This document shows, piece by piece, positions 24,468-33,931 of a stretch of DNA of 64,000 nt. Positions within the stretch are counted from its first letter, which is position 1. Each line of letters begins with the position of its first letter. The DNA comes from Halomarinibacterium sp041392125 (GTDB lineage: Bacteria > Bacteroidota > Bacteroidia > Flavobacteriales > Flavobacteriaceae), in the NCBI GenBank assembly GCA_041392125.1, contig JAWKMR010000008.1, forward strand, positions 62,001 to 126,000, written 5' to 3'. The notes under the pieces were generated by a model. It was not told the origin of the DNA, did not search any database, and saw nothing but the letters and a program-made list of their open reading frames with translations. The translations under genes and the position numbers were made by a program.

Positions 24468-26309
24468 ATGGCTGAAAAAGCAAAAAAAGAAGAAGCTGTT
24501 GTGGAAGAAACAGTAGCAACCCAACCAAAACAGGAACTATCTGCAAAAGAAGCAAATCCTGAAAAATTCCTTAAAGATTTTAACTGGCATAACTACGAAG
24601 AAGGCATTGACCAAGTAGACGAAGGGCAGTTAAAAGAATTCGAAAAATTAGTAGCCGAAAATTTTGTTGATAGTCTTGACGATGAAGTCGTGGTAGGTGA
24701 AGTAGTTCACTTAACCGACCGCGATGCTATTATAGATATCAACGCCAAAAGCGAGGGAGTAATTTCGTTAAACGAATTCCGTTACAACCCAAACTTGAAA
24801 GTAGGAGACAAAGTAGAAGTATTAATCGACGTACGTGAAGACGCTACCGGACAATTAATTCTTTCGCACCGTAAAGCACGTACCATTAAAGCGTGGGATC
24901 GTGTTAACAAAGCGCACGACGAAGGTACAGTAGTAAACGGTTTTGTAAAATGCAGAACCAAAGGAGGTATGATTGTAGATGTGTTTGGTATTGAAGCCTT
25001 CTTACCGGGATCACAAATTGATGTGAAGCCTATCCGTGATTACGATGTATACGTAGGTAAAACTATGGAGTTCAAGATTGTGAAAATTAATCATGAATTT
25101 AAAAACGTAGTAGTTTCTCATAAAGCACTTATTGAGGCTGATATCGAAGAACAGAAAAAAGAAATCATTGGACAACTTGAAAAAGGTCAGGTTCTTGAAG
25201 GAGTAGTTAAAAATGTTACTTCATATGGTGTATTTGTGGATCTTGGAGGTGTTGACGGATTAATTCATATTACCGATCTTTCGTGGTCACGTATCAATCA
25301 CCCCAACGAGATTGTAGAATTGGATCAAAAATTAAACGTGGTTATCCTTGATTTTGATGAAGATAAAACACGTATCCAATTAGGTCTTAAGCAATTAAAC
25401 CCACATCCATGGGAAGCTTTAGGACAGGAATTAAAAGTAGGCGATAAAGTAAAAGGAAAAGTAGTAGTTATTGCAGATTACGGTGCCTTTATTGAAGTTG
25501 CTGAAGGAGTGGAAGGGCTTATCCACGTAAGTGAAATGTCTTGGTCAACGCATTTGCGTAGTGCTCAAGATTTTGTAAACGTAGGAGATGAAGTTGAAGC
25601 TGTAGTATTAACATTAGATCGTGAAGAGCGTAAAATGTCCTTAGGTATTAAGCAAATGACGCCAGATCCATGGACAGATATTACGTCAAAATATCCTGTA
25701 GGCTCTAAGCATAAAGGAATTGTTCGCAATTTCACCAACTTTGGTGTTTTTGTGGAATTAGAAGAAGGAATTGACGGATTAATCTACATCAGCGATCTTT
25801 CTTGGACCAAGAAAATTAAGCACCCAAGTGAATTTACCAATATTGGCGATAAGCTAGAGGTTGTTGTTCTTGAGTTAGATGTAGAAGGACGTAAATTAAG
25901 TCTTGGTCACAAACAAACTACCGACAATCCTTGGGATAAATACGAAGATGAATTTGCCTTAGGAACTAAGCATACTGCTACCATTGACGAAATGGTGGAT
26001 AAAGGAGCTGTAATTAACTTTAACGAGGACATTAGTGCTTTTGTTCCAAAGCGTCATCTAGAAAAAGAAGACGGTAGTGAACTGAAGAAAGGGGAGGAAG
26101 CAGAATTTGTAATTATTGAATTCAATAAAGAATTCAAGAAAGTAGTTGCTTCTCACATGTCTGTTCATAAAGAAGAAGAAGCTAAAATTGTAAAGCAAGC
26201 TGCTAAAGCTGCTGCGCAACAAGCGGAAGAAGCAAAACCAACGTTAGGGGATGCTAATGCCAAGCTTCAAGAGATTAAAGACCAAATGGAAGGAAAGAAA
26301 AAGAAATAA
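24468..26309 (+). CDS. rpsA: 30S ribosomal protein S1
   Basis: 613 residues with six S1 RNA-binding repeats at roughly 75-140, 155-225, 240-310, 325-395, 410-485 and 495-565 (for example GVFVDLGGVDGLIHITDLSW). The N-terminus is a charged, low-complexity extension (AEKAKKEEAVVEE) and the C-terminus a Lys/Glu/Ala-rich tail, both typical of Bacteroidota. S1 brings mRNA to the 30S subunit; in Bacteroidota, where Shine-Dalgarno sequences are weak, it is thought to matter greatly. The strong promoter and long leader are described separately. Confidence 0.97.
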   Translation: MAEKAKKEEAVVEETVATQPKQELSAKEANPEKFLKDFNWHNYEEGIDQVDEGQLKEFEKLVAENFVDSLDDEVVVGEVVHLTDRDAIIDINAKSEGVISLNEFRYNPNLKVGDKVEVLIDVREDATGQLILSHRKARTIKAWDRVNKAHDEGTVVNGFVKCRTKGGMIVDVFGIEAFLPGSQIDVKPIRDYDVYVGKTMEFKIVKINHEFKNVVVSHKALIEADIEEQKKEIIGQLEKGQVLEGVVKNVTSYGVFVDLGGVDGLIHITDLSWSRINHPNEIVELDQKLNVVILDFDEDKTRIQLGLKQLNPHPWEALGQELKVGDKVKGKVVVIADYGAFIEVAEGVEGLIHVSEMSWSTHLRSAQDFVNVGDEVEAVVLTLDREERKMSLGIKQMTPDPWTDITSKYPVGSKHKGIVRNFTNFGVFVELEEGIDGLIYISDLSWTKKIKHPSEFTNIGDKLEVVVLELDVEGRKLSLGHKQTTDNPWDKYEDEFALGTKHTATIDEMVDKGAVINFNEDISAFVPKRHLEKEDGSELKKGEEAEFVIIEFNKEFKKVVASHMSVHKEEEAKIVKQAAKAAAQQAEEAKPTLGDANAKLQEIKDQMEGKKKK

Positions 26310-26333
26310 TTTCTCACCATTTTACCCTATAAA

Positions 26334-26362
26334 AGCCCTTCAATTTTGAAGGGTTTTTTTTT
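26334..26362 (+). terminator. Intrinsic terminator of rpsA
   Basis: CCCTTCAA (26336-26343) pairs with TTGAAGGG (26346-26353) and is followed by nine T. Confidence 0.85.
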
Positions 26363-26408
26363 GAAAAATATTTTTGTTAAATTGAACTTCAAACAAAATA
26401 TTTTACCA

Positions 26409-27281
26409 ATGAAATTAATAAAAATACTTCTCTACTTTTTTTGTTTTGTGGCATTAGTTTCTTGTGATTTATTCAAAGGAAGTGATGACGAAGACCCAAC
26501 ACTTATAGAAGGATGTACAAATTTGAACAGTTTTAACTACAGTAGTGAAGCGGATACAGACGATGGCTCTTGCATAGAAATGTATGGCTGTCTTGGTTAT
26601 TTCGGAGGCTATTCTAACTCAGGTTCATTGGGGGTTACATTAAACGATCCATATTGGGATCAAAAAATGAATGAAGAGGTAATTATTCAACGTAATTTTT
26701 TTAACGGAATACCAGCAAATGTTTATGTTTTATATGAGCCTAGTGTAAATCATAAAAATGCATATGCATCACCGCAAGGTCAAATTATGTTTGGCTACCA
26801 CATGTTTTATTATACAATTTCTGTATATGGTGAATTACCGGTAGCAGGGATATTGGCACATGAATGGGGACACAGAACACAATTTTATCATAACTGGGGG
26901 TATGATGAAAAACACTATCAAGAATTAGAAGCAGATGCTTTTTCTGGGTTCTATATGGCGTTAGCAAAACAATATGCTTGGGCTAATATTGAATCTTATT
27001 TTGCCAATGTCTATGCAAACGGAGATTATAATTTTAATCACCCAACCCATCATGGAACTCCAGAACAACGACTAGCTTCTGCTTATTTAGGAGTAAATAC
27101 AGCAATTGAAATATTGAATTCCGGAAAGCCATTAAGCTATCAAGAGCTACATTCATTATTTATAAATGAAATAGAAACATACATTAATAACGAGCCCCAA
27201 TCTAATCGATTTATTGAAGTGAAATACCCAGAAAATCTTACTAATGCCTATATTGAATCACTATTTCCTTATATTGAATAA
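26409..27281 (+). CDS. Metalloprotease-like lipoprotein with HEWGH motif
   Basis: 290 residues. Lipobox FVALVSC, Cys19. Residues 36-55 carry a small Cys motif (GCTNLNSFNY to DDGSC) seen repeatedly in Flavobacteriia surface proteins and perhaps Ca2+-binding. The rest is a zincin-like domain: HEWGH at 151-155 supplies two His ligands and the catalytic Glu, and ELEADAFSGF at 172-181 the probable third ligand, as in M48-like or neutral zinc peptidases. I start at 26409 because the signal peptide begins there. It is a single gene. A peptidase activity is likely but the substrate is unknown. Confidence 0.8.
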   Translation: MKLIKILLYFFCFVALVSCDLFKGSDDEDPTLIEGCTNLNSFNYSSEADTDDGSCIEMYGCLGYFGGYSNSGSLGVTLNDPYWDQKMNEEVIIQRNFFNGIPANVYVLYEPSVNHKNAYASPQGQIMFGYHMFYYTISVYGELPVAGILAHEWGHRTQFYHNWGYDEKHYQELEADAFSGFYMALAKQYAWANIESYFANVYANGDYNFNHPTHHGTPEQRLASAYLGVNTAIEILNSGKPLSYQELHSLFINEIETYINNEPQSNRFIEVKYPENLTNAYIESLFPYIE

Positions 27282-27335
27282 TTTTTAAATATATATTTTC
27301 ATTACTGATTTTACCAATTTTGTAAATAAATCCTT

Positions 27336-27343
27336 TAAATTTG
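27336..27343 (+). promoter_or_regulatory. -7 box of the pyrR transcription unit
   Basis: TAAATTTG fits TAnnTTTG and lies 27 bases before the pyrR ATG; a TTTTG at 27318-27322 is too close to serve as the -33 element. Confidence 0.55.
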
Positions 27344-27370
27344 CCTTCTGAATAAGATTCAGAAATTTCT

Positions 27371-27910
27371 ATGAGCCAAAAAGTGCTACTCAACGCCACT
27401 GAAATTAACATCGCACTCCACCGTTTGGCTTGTCAATTAATTGAAAATCACGATACCTTTCAAAATACCGTACTCATTGGCATTCAGCCAAGAGGAATTT
27501 TTTTGGCAGAACGCTTAAAAAAGATTTTGGAAGTAGATTATCAAATTCAAAACATAAAGTTAGGATATCTGGATATTACCTTTTACAGAGACGATTTCAG
27601 AAGAAGTGATAAACCTCTCGAGGCAAATACTACCAAAATTGACTTTATTGTAGAAAATAAAAAGGTAGTATTTATTGACGATGTTTTATACACAGGGCGA
27701 AGCATTCGAAGTGCTTTAACAGCCATTCAATCCTTTGGAAGGCCTTTGGAGATAGAGTTGTTAACCCTTATCGACAGAAGATTTAGCCGTCATTTACCTA
27801 TTCAACCCGATTATCGTGGAAGACAGGTAGATGCTATTAATAATGAAAAAGTAAAAGTGTGCTGGAAGGAGAACGATGGGGAAGATGCCGTATATTTAGT
27901 AGAACGATAG
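27371..27910 (+). CDS. pyrR: PyrR: pyrimidine regulator / uracil phosphoribosyltransferase
   Basis: 179 residues. A type I PRTase with PRPP loop VVFIDDVLYTGRSIRSAL and the family's LIGIQPRG segment. In Firmicutes PyrR attenuates the pyr operon and also makes UMP from uracil. It stands directly before pyrB (1 base apart), so a link to pyrimidine synthesis is clear, but I see no PyrR-type antiterminator structure in the short leader, so the enzyme role may be the main one here. Confidence 0.94.
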   Translation: MSQKVLLNATEINIALHRLACQLIENHDTFQNTVLIGIQPRGIFLAERLKKILEVDYQIQNIKLGYLDITFYRDDFRRSDKPLEANTTKIDFIVENKKVVFIDDVLYTGRSIRSALTAIQSFGRPLEIELLTLIDRRFSRHLPIQPDYRGRQVDAINNEKVKVCWKENDGEDAVYLVER

Positions 27911-27911
27911 T

Positions 27912-28850
27912 ATGAGCGAACTAAGCGTTAATCACTTACTAGGAATTAAATACATTACCGAAGACGATATTCAACTTATCTTCGAAACTGCAGACCATTT
28001 TAAAGAAGTGATTAATCGGCCCATAAAAAAAGTACCTTCACTTCGCGATATTACCATTGCCAATCTCTTTTTTGAAAATAGTACTCGTACTAGACTTTCT
28101 TTTGAACTGGCAGAAAAACGTCTCTCTGCAGATGTAATCAACTTTTCTGCGGCTTCCTCTTCCGTAAAAAAAGGGGAAACACTTATTGATACGGTGAATA
28201 ATATTCTTTCTATGAAAGTAGATATGGTCGTGATGCGACATCCTAATGCCGGTGCAGGTATATTTCTGTCAAAACATATTAATGCTAGTATTGTGAATGC
28301 CGGGGATGGTGCTCATGAACATCCTACCCAAGCATTGCTGGATTGTTTTTCTATTCGAGAAAAATTGGGTGATGTAGCAGGAAAAAAAGTAGTTATTGTG
28401 GGAGACATTCTTCATTCCAGAGTTGCTTTATCTAATATTTTTGCATTGCAAAAGTTAGGAGCAAAGGTTAAAGTGTGTGGTCCTAAAACACTTATTCCTA
28501 AATATATAACTAAATTAGGGGTAGAAGTAGAAGGAAATTTAAGAACCGCATTGGAATGGTGTGATGTGGCAAACATGCTTCGTGTTCAAAATGAACGAAT
28601 GGATATAAGCTATTTTCCTTCTACCAGAGAATATGCCCAACAATTCGGACTTACCAAGCAACTATTAAACTCGCTAAACAAAGAGATAATTGTGATGCAC
28701 CCAGGGCCAATTAACAGAGGAGTTGAGATTACGAGTGACGTTGCAGACAGTAAGCAATCTATTATTTTAGATCAGGTGCAAAACGGTGTGGCAATACGAA
28801 TGGCAGTTATTTATTTATTGGCATCAAAAATTAAGCACCATGAAGATTAG
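27912..28850 (+). CDS. pyrB: Aspartate carbamoyltransferase catalytic chain
   Basis: 312 residues. The carbamoyl-phosphate loop FFENSTRTRLSFE, HPTQALLDCFSI and MHPGPINRGVEI are diagnostic. It catalyses the first committed step of pyrimidine synthesis. It follows pyrR by one base and overlaps the next small gene by 11 bases. No pyrI regulatory chain is adjacent. Confidence 0.97.
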   Translation: MSELSVNHLLGIKYITEDDIQLIFETADHFKEVINRPIKKVPSLRDITIANLFFENSTRTRLSFELAEKRLSADVINFSAASSSVKKGETLIDTVNNILSMKVDMVVMRHPNAGAGIFLSKHINASIVNAGDGAHEHPTQALLDCFSIREKLGDVAGKKVVIVGDILHSRVALSNIFALQKLGAKVKVCGPKTLIPKYITKLGVEVEGNLRTALEWCDVANMLRVQNERMDISYFPSTREYAQQFGLTKQLLNSLNKEIIVMHPGPINRGVEITSDVADSKQSIILDQVQNGVAIRMAVIYLLASKIKHHED

Positions 28851-29175
28851 CAATCATGACACTTTTGTGGTCTTAGCAGACGATAGAGGTCCTTTTTCAG
28901 ACTTTGTTCCCTTTATTTCTTCTGAAGTTTTAAAAAACTATAAAGGCATAAATGTAGTGATTGATCTTTTAAAGTATACCCACATTACACTAGAGGAGTT
29001 ATTGCTTTTAATACCTATTTCAACGAAACACCGGGCAGAAAAAAAATCATTCGTAATTGTAAATAGCACTATTAACCCGGACGATATTCCAGATGAAATG
29101 GTTGTTGTACCCACGCTCCAAGAAGCCGAAGACATCATTGAAATGGAAGAAATTGAACGAGATTTAGGGTTTTAA
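28840..29175 (+). CDS. Small STAS-like protein between pyrB and rnz
   Basis: 111 residues, cytoplasmic, no signal or membrane segment. The alternating beta/alpha pattern (FVVLADDRG, INVVIDLLKYTHIT, KSFVIVNSTINPDDIP, TLQEAEDIIEMEEIERDLGF) is compatible with an anti-sigma-antagonist/STAS fold. I start at the ATG at 28840, inside pyrB, because the residues upstream are just pyrB in another frame. The 11-base overlap with pyrB and the 25-base gap to rnz suggest cotranscription. No function is assigned. Confidence 0.78.
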   Translation: MKISNHDTFVVLADDRGPFSDFVPFISSEVLKNYKGINVVIDLLKYTHITLEELLLLIPISTKHRAEKKSFVIVNSTINPDDIPDEMVVVPTLQEAEDIIEMEEIERDLGF

Positions 29176-29200
29176 TTTTCGAAAATAATAAAACATTCTT

Positions 29201-30109
29201 TTGAAATTAACCATTCTTGGCTGTCATTCTGCTACCCCAAGGGCTTTTCATAACCCTACCGCTCAGGTTTTGGAAATCAAAGGACATCTATTTTTAATTG
29301 ATTGTGGCGAAGGAACACAAATACAGTTGCGACGAAATGCAATAAAATTTTCCCGAATCAAGCATATTTTTATTTCGCACTTACACGGAGATCATTTTTT
29401 TGGATTGGTAGGTCTAATTTCTACCTTCCGTTTATTAGGTAGGGAAGCTGAGCTCCACGTCTATGGCCCTAAAGGCATTAAAGAAGCCATTACGCTTCAA
29501 TTAAAATTAGGAAACAGCTGGACCAATTTTCCCCTTTTGTTTCACGAATTAGAACAATATGAGCCGGAATTAATTTTTGAGGATAACAGTCTTTCCGTAA
29601 CCACAATTCCTCTGAAACATCGTGTATATACTAATGGGTACTTATTTCAAGAAAAAGCAGGAGAACGAAAACTAAATATAGAAGCTGCTGTAGCATCAAA
29701 AATTGATCAAAGCTATTTTACAAAACTTAAGCAAGGTTTAGATGTGGTAAATAGAGAAGGGAATATCATTTTAAATGATGCCGTCACAATTCCTCCGGAC
29801 CCACCCAAAAGCTATGCTTATTGTAGCGATACGATGTATTACCCAGAGATTATTTCACAAATTACAGGAGCTACTGTTTTATATCATGAATCTACTTTTT
29901 TGGAAACCCACGAAGAACTTTGTGAAAAAACCATGCACAGTACTGCCGCTCAAGCAGGGAAAATTGCTCTTGCAGCAAGAGTTGGGACACTTATTTTAGG
30001 ACATTATTCCGGAAGGTATTCAAGTTTAACCCCTTTTAAAGAAGAGGCTCAACAGGTTTTTCAAAATGTGGAATTGGCAGAGGATGGTAAAGTCTTCCAT
30101 TTTTCTTAA
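29201..30109 (+). CDS. rnz: Ribonuclease Z
   Basis: 302 residues, metallo-beta-lactamase fold. The zinc motif SHLHGDHFFGL is present, and CGEGTQIQLRRN and STAAQAGKIALAARV match RNase Z, which trims tRNA 3' ends. The start codon is TTG at 29201: it gives the standard N-terminus MKLTILGCHSATPR, and no ATG is available at the right place. Confidence 0.95.
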   Translation: MKLTILGCHSATPRAFHNPTAQVLEIKGHLFLIDCGEGTQIQLRRNAIKFSRIKHIFISHLHGDHFFGLVGLISTFRLLGREAELHVYGPKGIKEAITLQLKLGNSWTNFPLLFHELEQYEPELIFEDNSLSVTTIPLKHRVYTNGYLFQEKAGERKLNIEAAVASKIDQSYFTKLKQGLDVVNREGNIILNDAVTIPPDPPKSYAYCSDTMYYPEIISQITGATVLYHESTFLETHEELCEKTMHSTAAQAGKIALAARVGTLILGHYSGRYSSLTPFKEEAQQVFQNVELAEDGKVFHFS

Positions 30110-30130
30110 CTTTCGTTTTATATTTTATAA

Positions 30131-30610
30131 ATGAATCTTTCACAGCAATTAGCAAACCGATTTAGAGAAGTACTTCTGAACGGTAGATGGGTGGCTAATA
30201 CCAATTATAAAGACCAATTAGAAAAACTATCACTGGAAAAAGCGTCGATAAAAATTGCCTCTTTAAATAGCATTGAAATACTTTCACAACACATCCATTA
30301 CTATATTGCCGGTGTTACTAAGGTGTTGGAAGGAGGTACCCTCGAGATTAGAGACGCTTTTAGTTTTGACTTTCCTCCTATGACGTCTCAAGAACAATGG
30401 AATTCATTTTTAGATCGATTTTGGAGCGATTCTGAAAATTTCGCCACATTAGTTGAAAAACTGGACGATATTCAATTAAAAGCTCCCTTTGTAGATGAAA
30501 AATACGGATCTTATTTGCGAAATATTGAGGGTATGATTGAGCATTGCTACTATCATTTAGGCCAAATAGTATTGCTTAACAAATTACTTTCAGGACGAGA
30601 CAATGTTTGA
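30131..30610 (+). CDS. DinB-like / DUF1572 family protein
   Basis: 159 residues, predicted four-helix bundle. The regions HIHYYIAGVTKVLEGG and IEHCYYHLGQIVLLNKLL carry His residues in the spacing of DinB-type metal-binding proteins (HxxYHxxQ). In Bacilli, such proteins include bacillithiol S-transferases, which is of interest beside the YtxJ gene here, but the link is speculative. It lies 21 bases after rnz on the same strand. Confidence 0.8.
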   Translation: MNLSQQLANRFREVLLNGRWVANTNYKDQLEKLSLEKASIKIASLNSIEILSQHIHYYIAGVTKVLEGGTLEIRDAFSFDFPPMTSQEQWNSFLDRFWSDSENFATLVEKLDDIQLKAPFVDEKYGSYLRNIEGMIEHCYYHLGQIVLLNKLLSGRDNV

Positions 30611-30693
30611 TACTACTATTTAACCCAAATTTAAATTAAAAGCTATTTTACAACCGCATTAAAACTCGTACCTTGCAACAAGCAATTGAATGT

Positions 30694-31338
30694 ATGCGAG
30701 ACAATCTGCACGATTATCGTAAAAACTATAAAAAAGGAGTCCTCGATGAGACTTCTGTAGATGAAAATCCATTTCAGCAATTTCGTACGTGGTTTTATAA
30801 TGTGGTGGATTCCGGCGGAGTGGATGAAGTAAACGCCATGACGCTCACCACTGTAGGACTTGATGGTTTTCCCCGTGGACGTGTAGTCCTTTTGAAAAAA
30901 TACGATGAAAACGGCTTCTATTTTTACACCAATTATTCTAGTGAAAAGGGAAAATCGATTGAAAAAAACAATAAAGTTTCTCTTTCCTTTTTTTGGCCCA
31001 ATATAGAACGACAGGTAATTATAAAAGGCATTGCCGAAAAATCCAGTACGAAAGATGCTATCAATTATTTTGCTTCCCGCCCCAAAGGAAGTCAGTTAGG
31101 CGCCCTAGTTAGTAACCAAAGTAGTGTCGTAAAAAATCGAAATGTTTTAGAAGAAGAGTTAAAAAATTTGGAAGAAAAATATGCAACTACAGAAGTCCCA
31201 AAACCGGAAGATTGGGGTGGATATTTAGTAAAACCTTTAGAATTTGAATTTTGGCAAGGACGACCCAATAGATTACACGATCGCATTCGTTATAAATTGA
31301 TTGGTGTTGATTGGATTATAGAACGCTTGGCACCGTAA
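30694..31338 (+). CDS. pdxH: Pyridoxamine 5'-phosphate oxidase
   Basis: 214 residues, the normal size. The N-terminal substrate helix MRDNLHDYRKNYKKGVL, FMN-binding region GRVVLLKKYDENGFYFYTN and the C-terminal signature EFWQGRPNRLHDRIRY are all present. It oxidises pyridoxine or pyridoxamine phosphate to PLP. I use the ATG at 30694, which matches the family start; a TTG seven codons upstream would only add a non-conserved tail. Confidence 0.96.
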   Translation: MRDNLHDYRKNYKKGVLDETSVDENPFQQFRTWFYNVVDSGGVDEVNAMTLTTVGLDGFPRGRVVLLKKYDENGFYFYTNYSSEKGKSIEKNNKVSLSFFWPNIERQVIIKGIAEKSSTKDAINYFASRPKGSQLGALVSNQSSVVKNRNVLEEELKNLEEKYATTEVPKPEDWGGYLVKPLEFEFWQGRPNRLHDRIRYKLIGVDWIIERLAP

Positions 31339-31357
31339 ACTTGATAAAGTACTACCA

Positions 31358-31846
31358 ATGAAAACACTGTATATGGTTAGGCATGCAAAATCCTCTTGGG
31401 AGCATGAAGTTATAGATCATAAAAGGCCTTTGAATAAAAGAGGAGAGAAGGACGTTGCTTTAGTTTCAAAATATGCTTCAAAAAACTTGAAGGCTCCGGA
31501 AAAGATAATTTCAAGCGATGCTTTAAGAGCCTCTACAACAGCCATTCAATTTAAAAAAGCCTTTGAAATTTCGGATGTAAACTTTGAAATGAGCCACAAT
31601 CTATACGATTTCAGTGGTCACAAAGTAATCGAGCTTATAAAAAACTTAGACGACAACTATAACATAATTATGATTGTAGGCCACAATCATGCATTTACTT
31701 CGGTAGCAAATATGCTGGGAAGTATCTATATTGATAATGTCCCTACTTGCGGTTTTGTAGAAATACACTTTGAAGAAACCCAATGGAAGGCAATATCCCG
31801 AGGTACAACAATTAAAACCATTTTTCCAAGAGATCTTAAAAAATGA
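31358..31846 (+). CDS. SixA-like histidine phosphatase
   Basis: 162 residues. Histidine-phosphatase fold with catalytic RHAKSSW at 8-14 and a second His in VGHNHAFTSVANML. SixA removes phosphate from phosphohistidine proteins, but family members also act on small molecules. Its stop overlaps the ppk1 start by 4 bases (ATGA), so it is translationally coupled to polyphosphate kinase, which uses a phosphohistidine intermediate. That coincidence is suggestive only. Confidence 0.88.
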   Translation: MKTLYMVRHAKSSWEHEVIDHKRPLNKRGEKDVALVSKYASKNLKAPEKIISSDALRASTTAIQFKKAFEISDVNFEMSHNLYDFSGHKVIELIKNLDDNYNIIMIVGHNHAFTSVANMLGSIYIDNVPTCGFVEIHFEETQWKAISRGTTIKTIFPRDLKK

Positions 31847-33930
31847 ACCAAAGCACTATTTTAAAGAAAATACAATCGCGGTACTTCAACAGAGATATTA
31901 GTTGGCTTCAGTTTAACGCAAGGGTACTGCAAGAAGCAGAAGATCCTTCCGTACCCTTGTTAGAGCGGCTGCGTTTTTTAGGAATATTTTCAAATAACTT
32001 GGATGAATTTTTTAAAGTGCGTTATGCTACCATTAAGCGCATTGTAGAAGCCGGAAAGGTAGGAAGAAGTGAATTAGGAGGTATTTCAGCCACCGAACTT
32101 CTTGAAGAAATTACACAGATAGTGATAAAGCTTCAAAAGAATAGTCTGCAAATACTTTCTGAAATAGAGAAAGAACTTGAGAAAGAAGGGATTCATATTA
32201 TTAACGAAACTGAAATATCACCTGCACAGAGTAAATTTATTGTGGAATATTTCATCCGCGTAGTAAGCCCTGCTTTGGTGACTATCATGTTGTCTGAAGA
32301 TAAAGAATTCCCTGCGCTTAAAGACAGTGCAGCATATCTAGCTGTTCGTATGGTGATGCAAGACGAAGACACCACCTTTCCATCCAAAATAAATTATGCG
32401 CTTATAGAAATTCCAAGGCTTGTAAACAGGTTTATTGTTCTTCCGGAAGAAAACGGAAAAAAATATATTATCATTCTGGATGACTTAATACGTCATTGCC
32501 TCGGAAACATATTTAGTATTTTTTATTATGAAAGCATTTCGGCACATATGATAAAAATCACCCGTGATGCAGAATTGGATATTGATAGTGATTTAAGTAG
32601 AAGTTTTCTTGAAAAAATTTCTAAAAGTGTTGCAAACAGAAGTTCGGGAGACCCCGTTCGTTTTGTGTATGATAGCGAAATACATAAGGATACACTAGCG
32701 TATTTATTAGACAAAATGGGGATAGATGAAATTGACAGCCTTATTCCCGGAGGACGCTATCACAATCGAAGGGATTATATGAGCTTTCCAAATCTTGGCC
32801 GTACCGATCTACTTTACGAAGTAAACGAACCCTTACCCATTGCAGGTATGAATATACAGGGGAGTCTTCTCGATAAAATTTCGAAAAAAGATTTTTTATT
32901 GTACGCACCCTATCACACCTTTAGATATGTAGTGAAATTTTTGAGGGAGGCCGCTTTAGATCCTAAAGTACAATCTATTAAAATTACCATTTATCGACTG
33001 GCAGAAGTATCGCACATCGCCAGTGCTTTAATTAATGCGGCTAAGAACGGCAAAGATGTTACTGTTCAAATCGAATTACGTGCTCGCTTTGATGAAGTTG
33101 CCAATATTAATTATGCCGAACAAATGCAACAAGAAGGGGTAAAGTTAATTTTTGGGGTAAAGGGACTCAAAGTGCACTGTAAGGCCTGTGTTATTGAACG
33201 ACTGGAAGATGGGAAACCAAAACGGTATTCGTTTATTAGTACGGGTAATTTTAATGAATCGACAGCTAAAATTTATACCGATTATACGCTCTTTACCGCG
33301 AGTGAAAAAATTGGAAAGGAAATTAACAAGGTTTTCTCCTTTTTTGAAGTAAATTATCAAATCAAAAAATACAGTCATTTAATTGTTTCTCCTCATTATA
33401 CCAGAAATGCTTTGTATCACTTAATTGAAGATGAAATTCATAATCAAGAAAAGGGACTTCCCAGCGGAATTAAGTTGAAATTGAACAGCCTGTCGGATTA
33501 TGCTATGATAGACAAACTTTACAAGGCCAGTCAAGCAGGAGTTAAAATTCAAATTATTGTGAGAGGGATTTGCTGTTTAATTCCTGGTAAAAATGGGCTA
33601 AGTGAAAATATTGAAGCCATTAGTATTGTCGATAAGTTTTTAGAACACCCCAGATTGTATATTTTTGAAAATGCCGGAAAACCGAAATACTACATTTCTT
33701 CGGCAGATTTTATGGCTCGAAACTTAGATACCCGTGTCGAGATTACCTGCCCAATATACGATGAGGACATTCAGAATGAATTACTGGAAACGTTCAATAT
33801 CTGTTGGAATGACAATGTAAAAGCCCGTATTATTTCAGAAAAGAATGATAACTCTCATCGTGTTACCAATGAAACCCCACATCGCTCTCAAATAGAACTT
33901 TATAATTATTACCTACAAAAGCTGAATTAA
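31843..33930 (+). CDS. ppk1: Polyphosphate kinase 1
   Basis: 695 residues with all four PPK1 domains. The N domain begins NRDISWLQFNARVLQEA. The catalytic phospho-His lies in GLKVHCKACVIER, and FISTGNFNESTAKIYTDYTL is the conserved nucleotide-binding loop. It makes polyphosphate from ATP reversibly. The gene is coupled to the sixA-like gene and followed after one base by ppx, giving a compact polyphosphate module. Confidence 0.97.
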   Translation: MNQSTILKKIQSRYFNRDISWLQFNARVLQEAEDPSVPLLERLRFLGIFSNNLDEFFKVRYATIKRIVEAGKVGRSELGGISATELLEEITQIVIKLQKNSLQILSEIEKELEKEGIHIINETEISPAQSKFIVEYFIRVVSPALVTIMLSEDKEFPALKDSAAYLAVRMVMQDEDTTFPSKINYALIEIPRLVNRFIVLPEENGKKYIIILDDLIRHCLGNIFSIFYYESISAHMIKITRDAELDIDSDLSRSFLEKISKSVANRSSGDPVRFVYDSEIHKDTLAYLLDKMGIDEIDSLIPGGRYHNRRDYMSFPNLGRTDLLYEVNEPLPIAGMNIQGSLLDKISKKDFLLYAPYHTFRYVVKFLREAALDPKVQSIKITIYRLAEVSHIASALINAAKNGKDVTVQIELRARFDEVANINYAEQMQQEGVKLIFGVKGLKVHCKACVIERLEDGKPKRYSFISTGNFNESTAKIYTDYTLFTASEKIGKEINKVFSFFEVNYQIKKYSHLIVSPHYTRNALYHLIEDEIHNQEKGLPSGIKLKLNSLSDYAMIDKLYKASQAGVKIQIIVRGICCLIPGKNGLSENIEAISIVDKFLEHPRLYIFENAGKPKYYISSADFMARNLDTRVEITCPIYDEDIQNELLETFNICWNDNVKARIISEKNDNSHRVTNETPHRSQIELYNYYLQKLN

Positions 33931-33931
33931 T

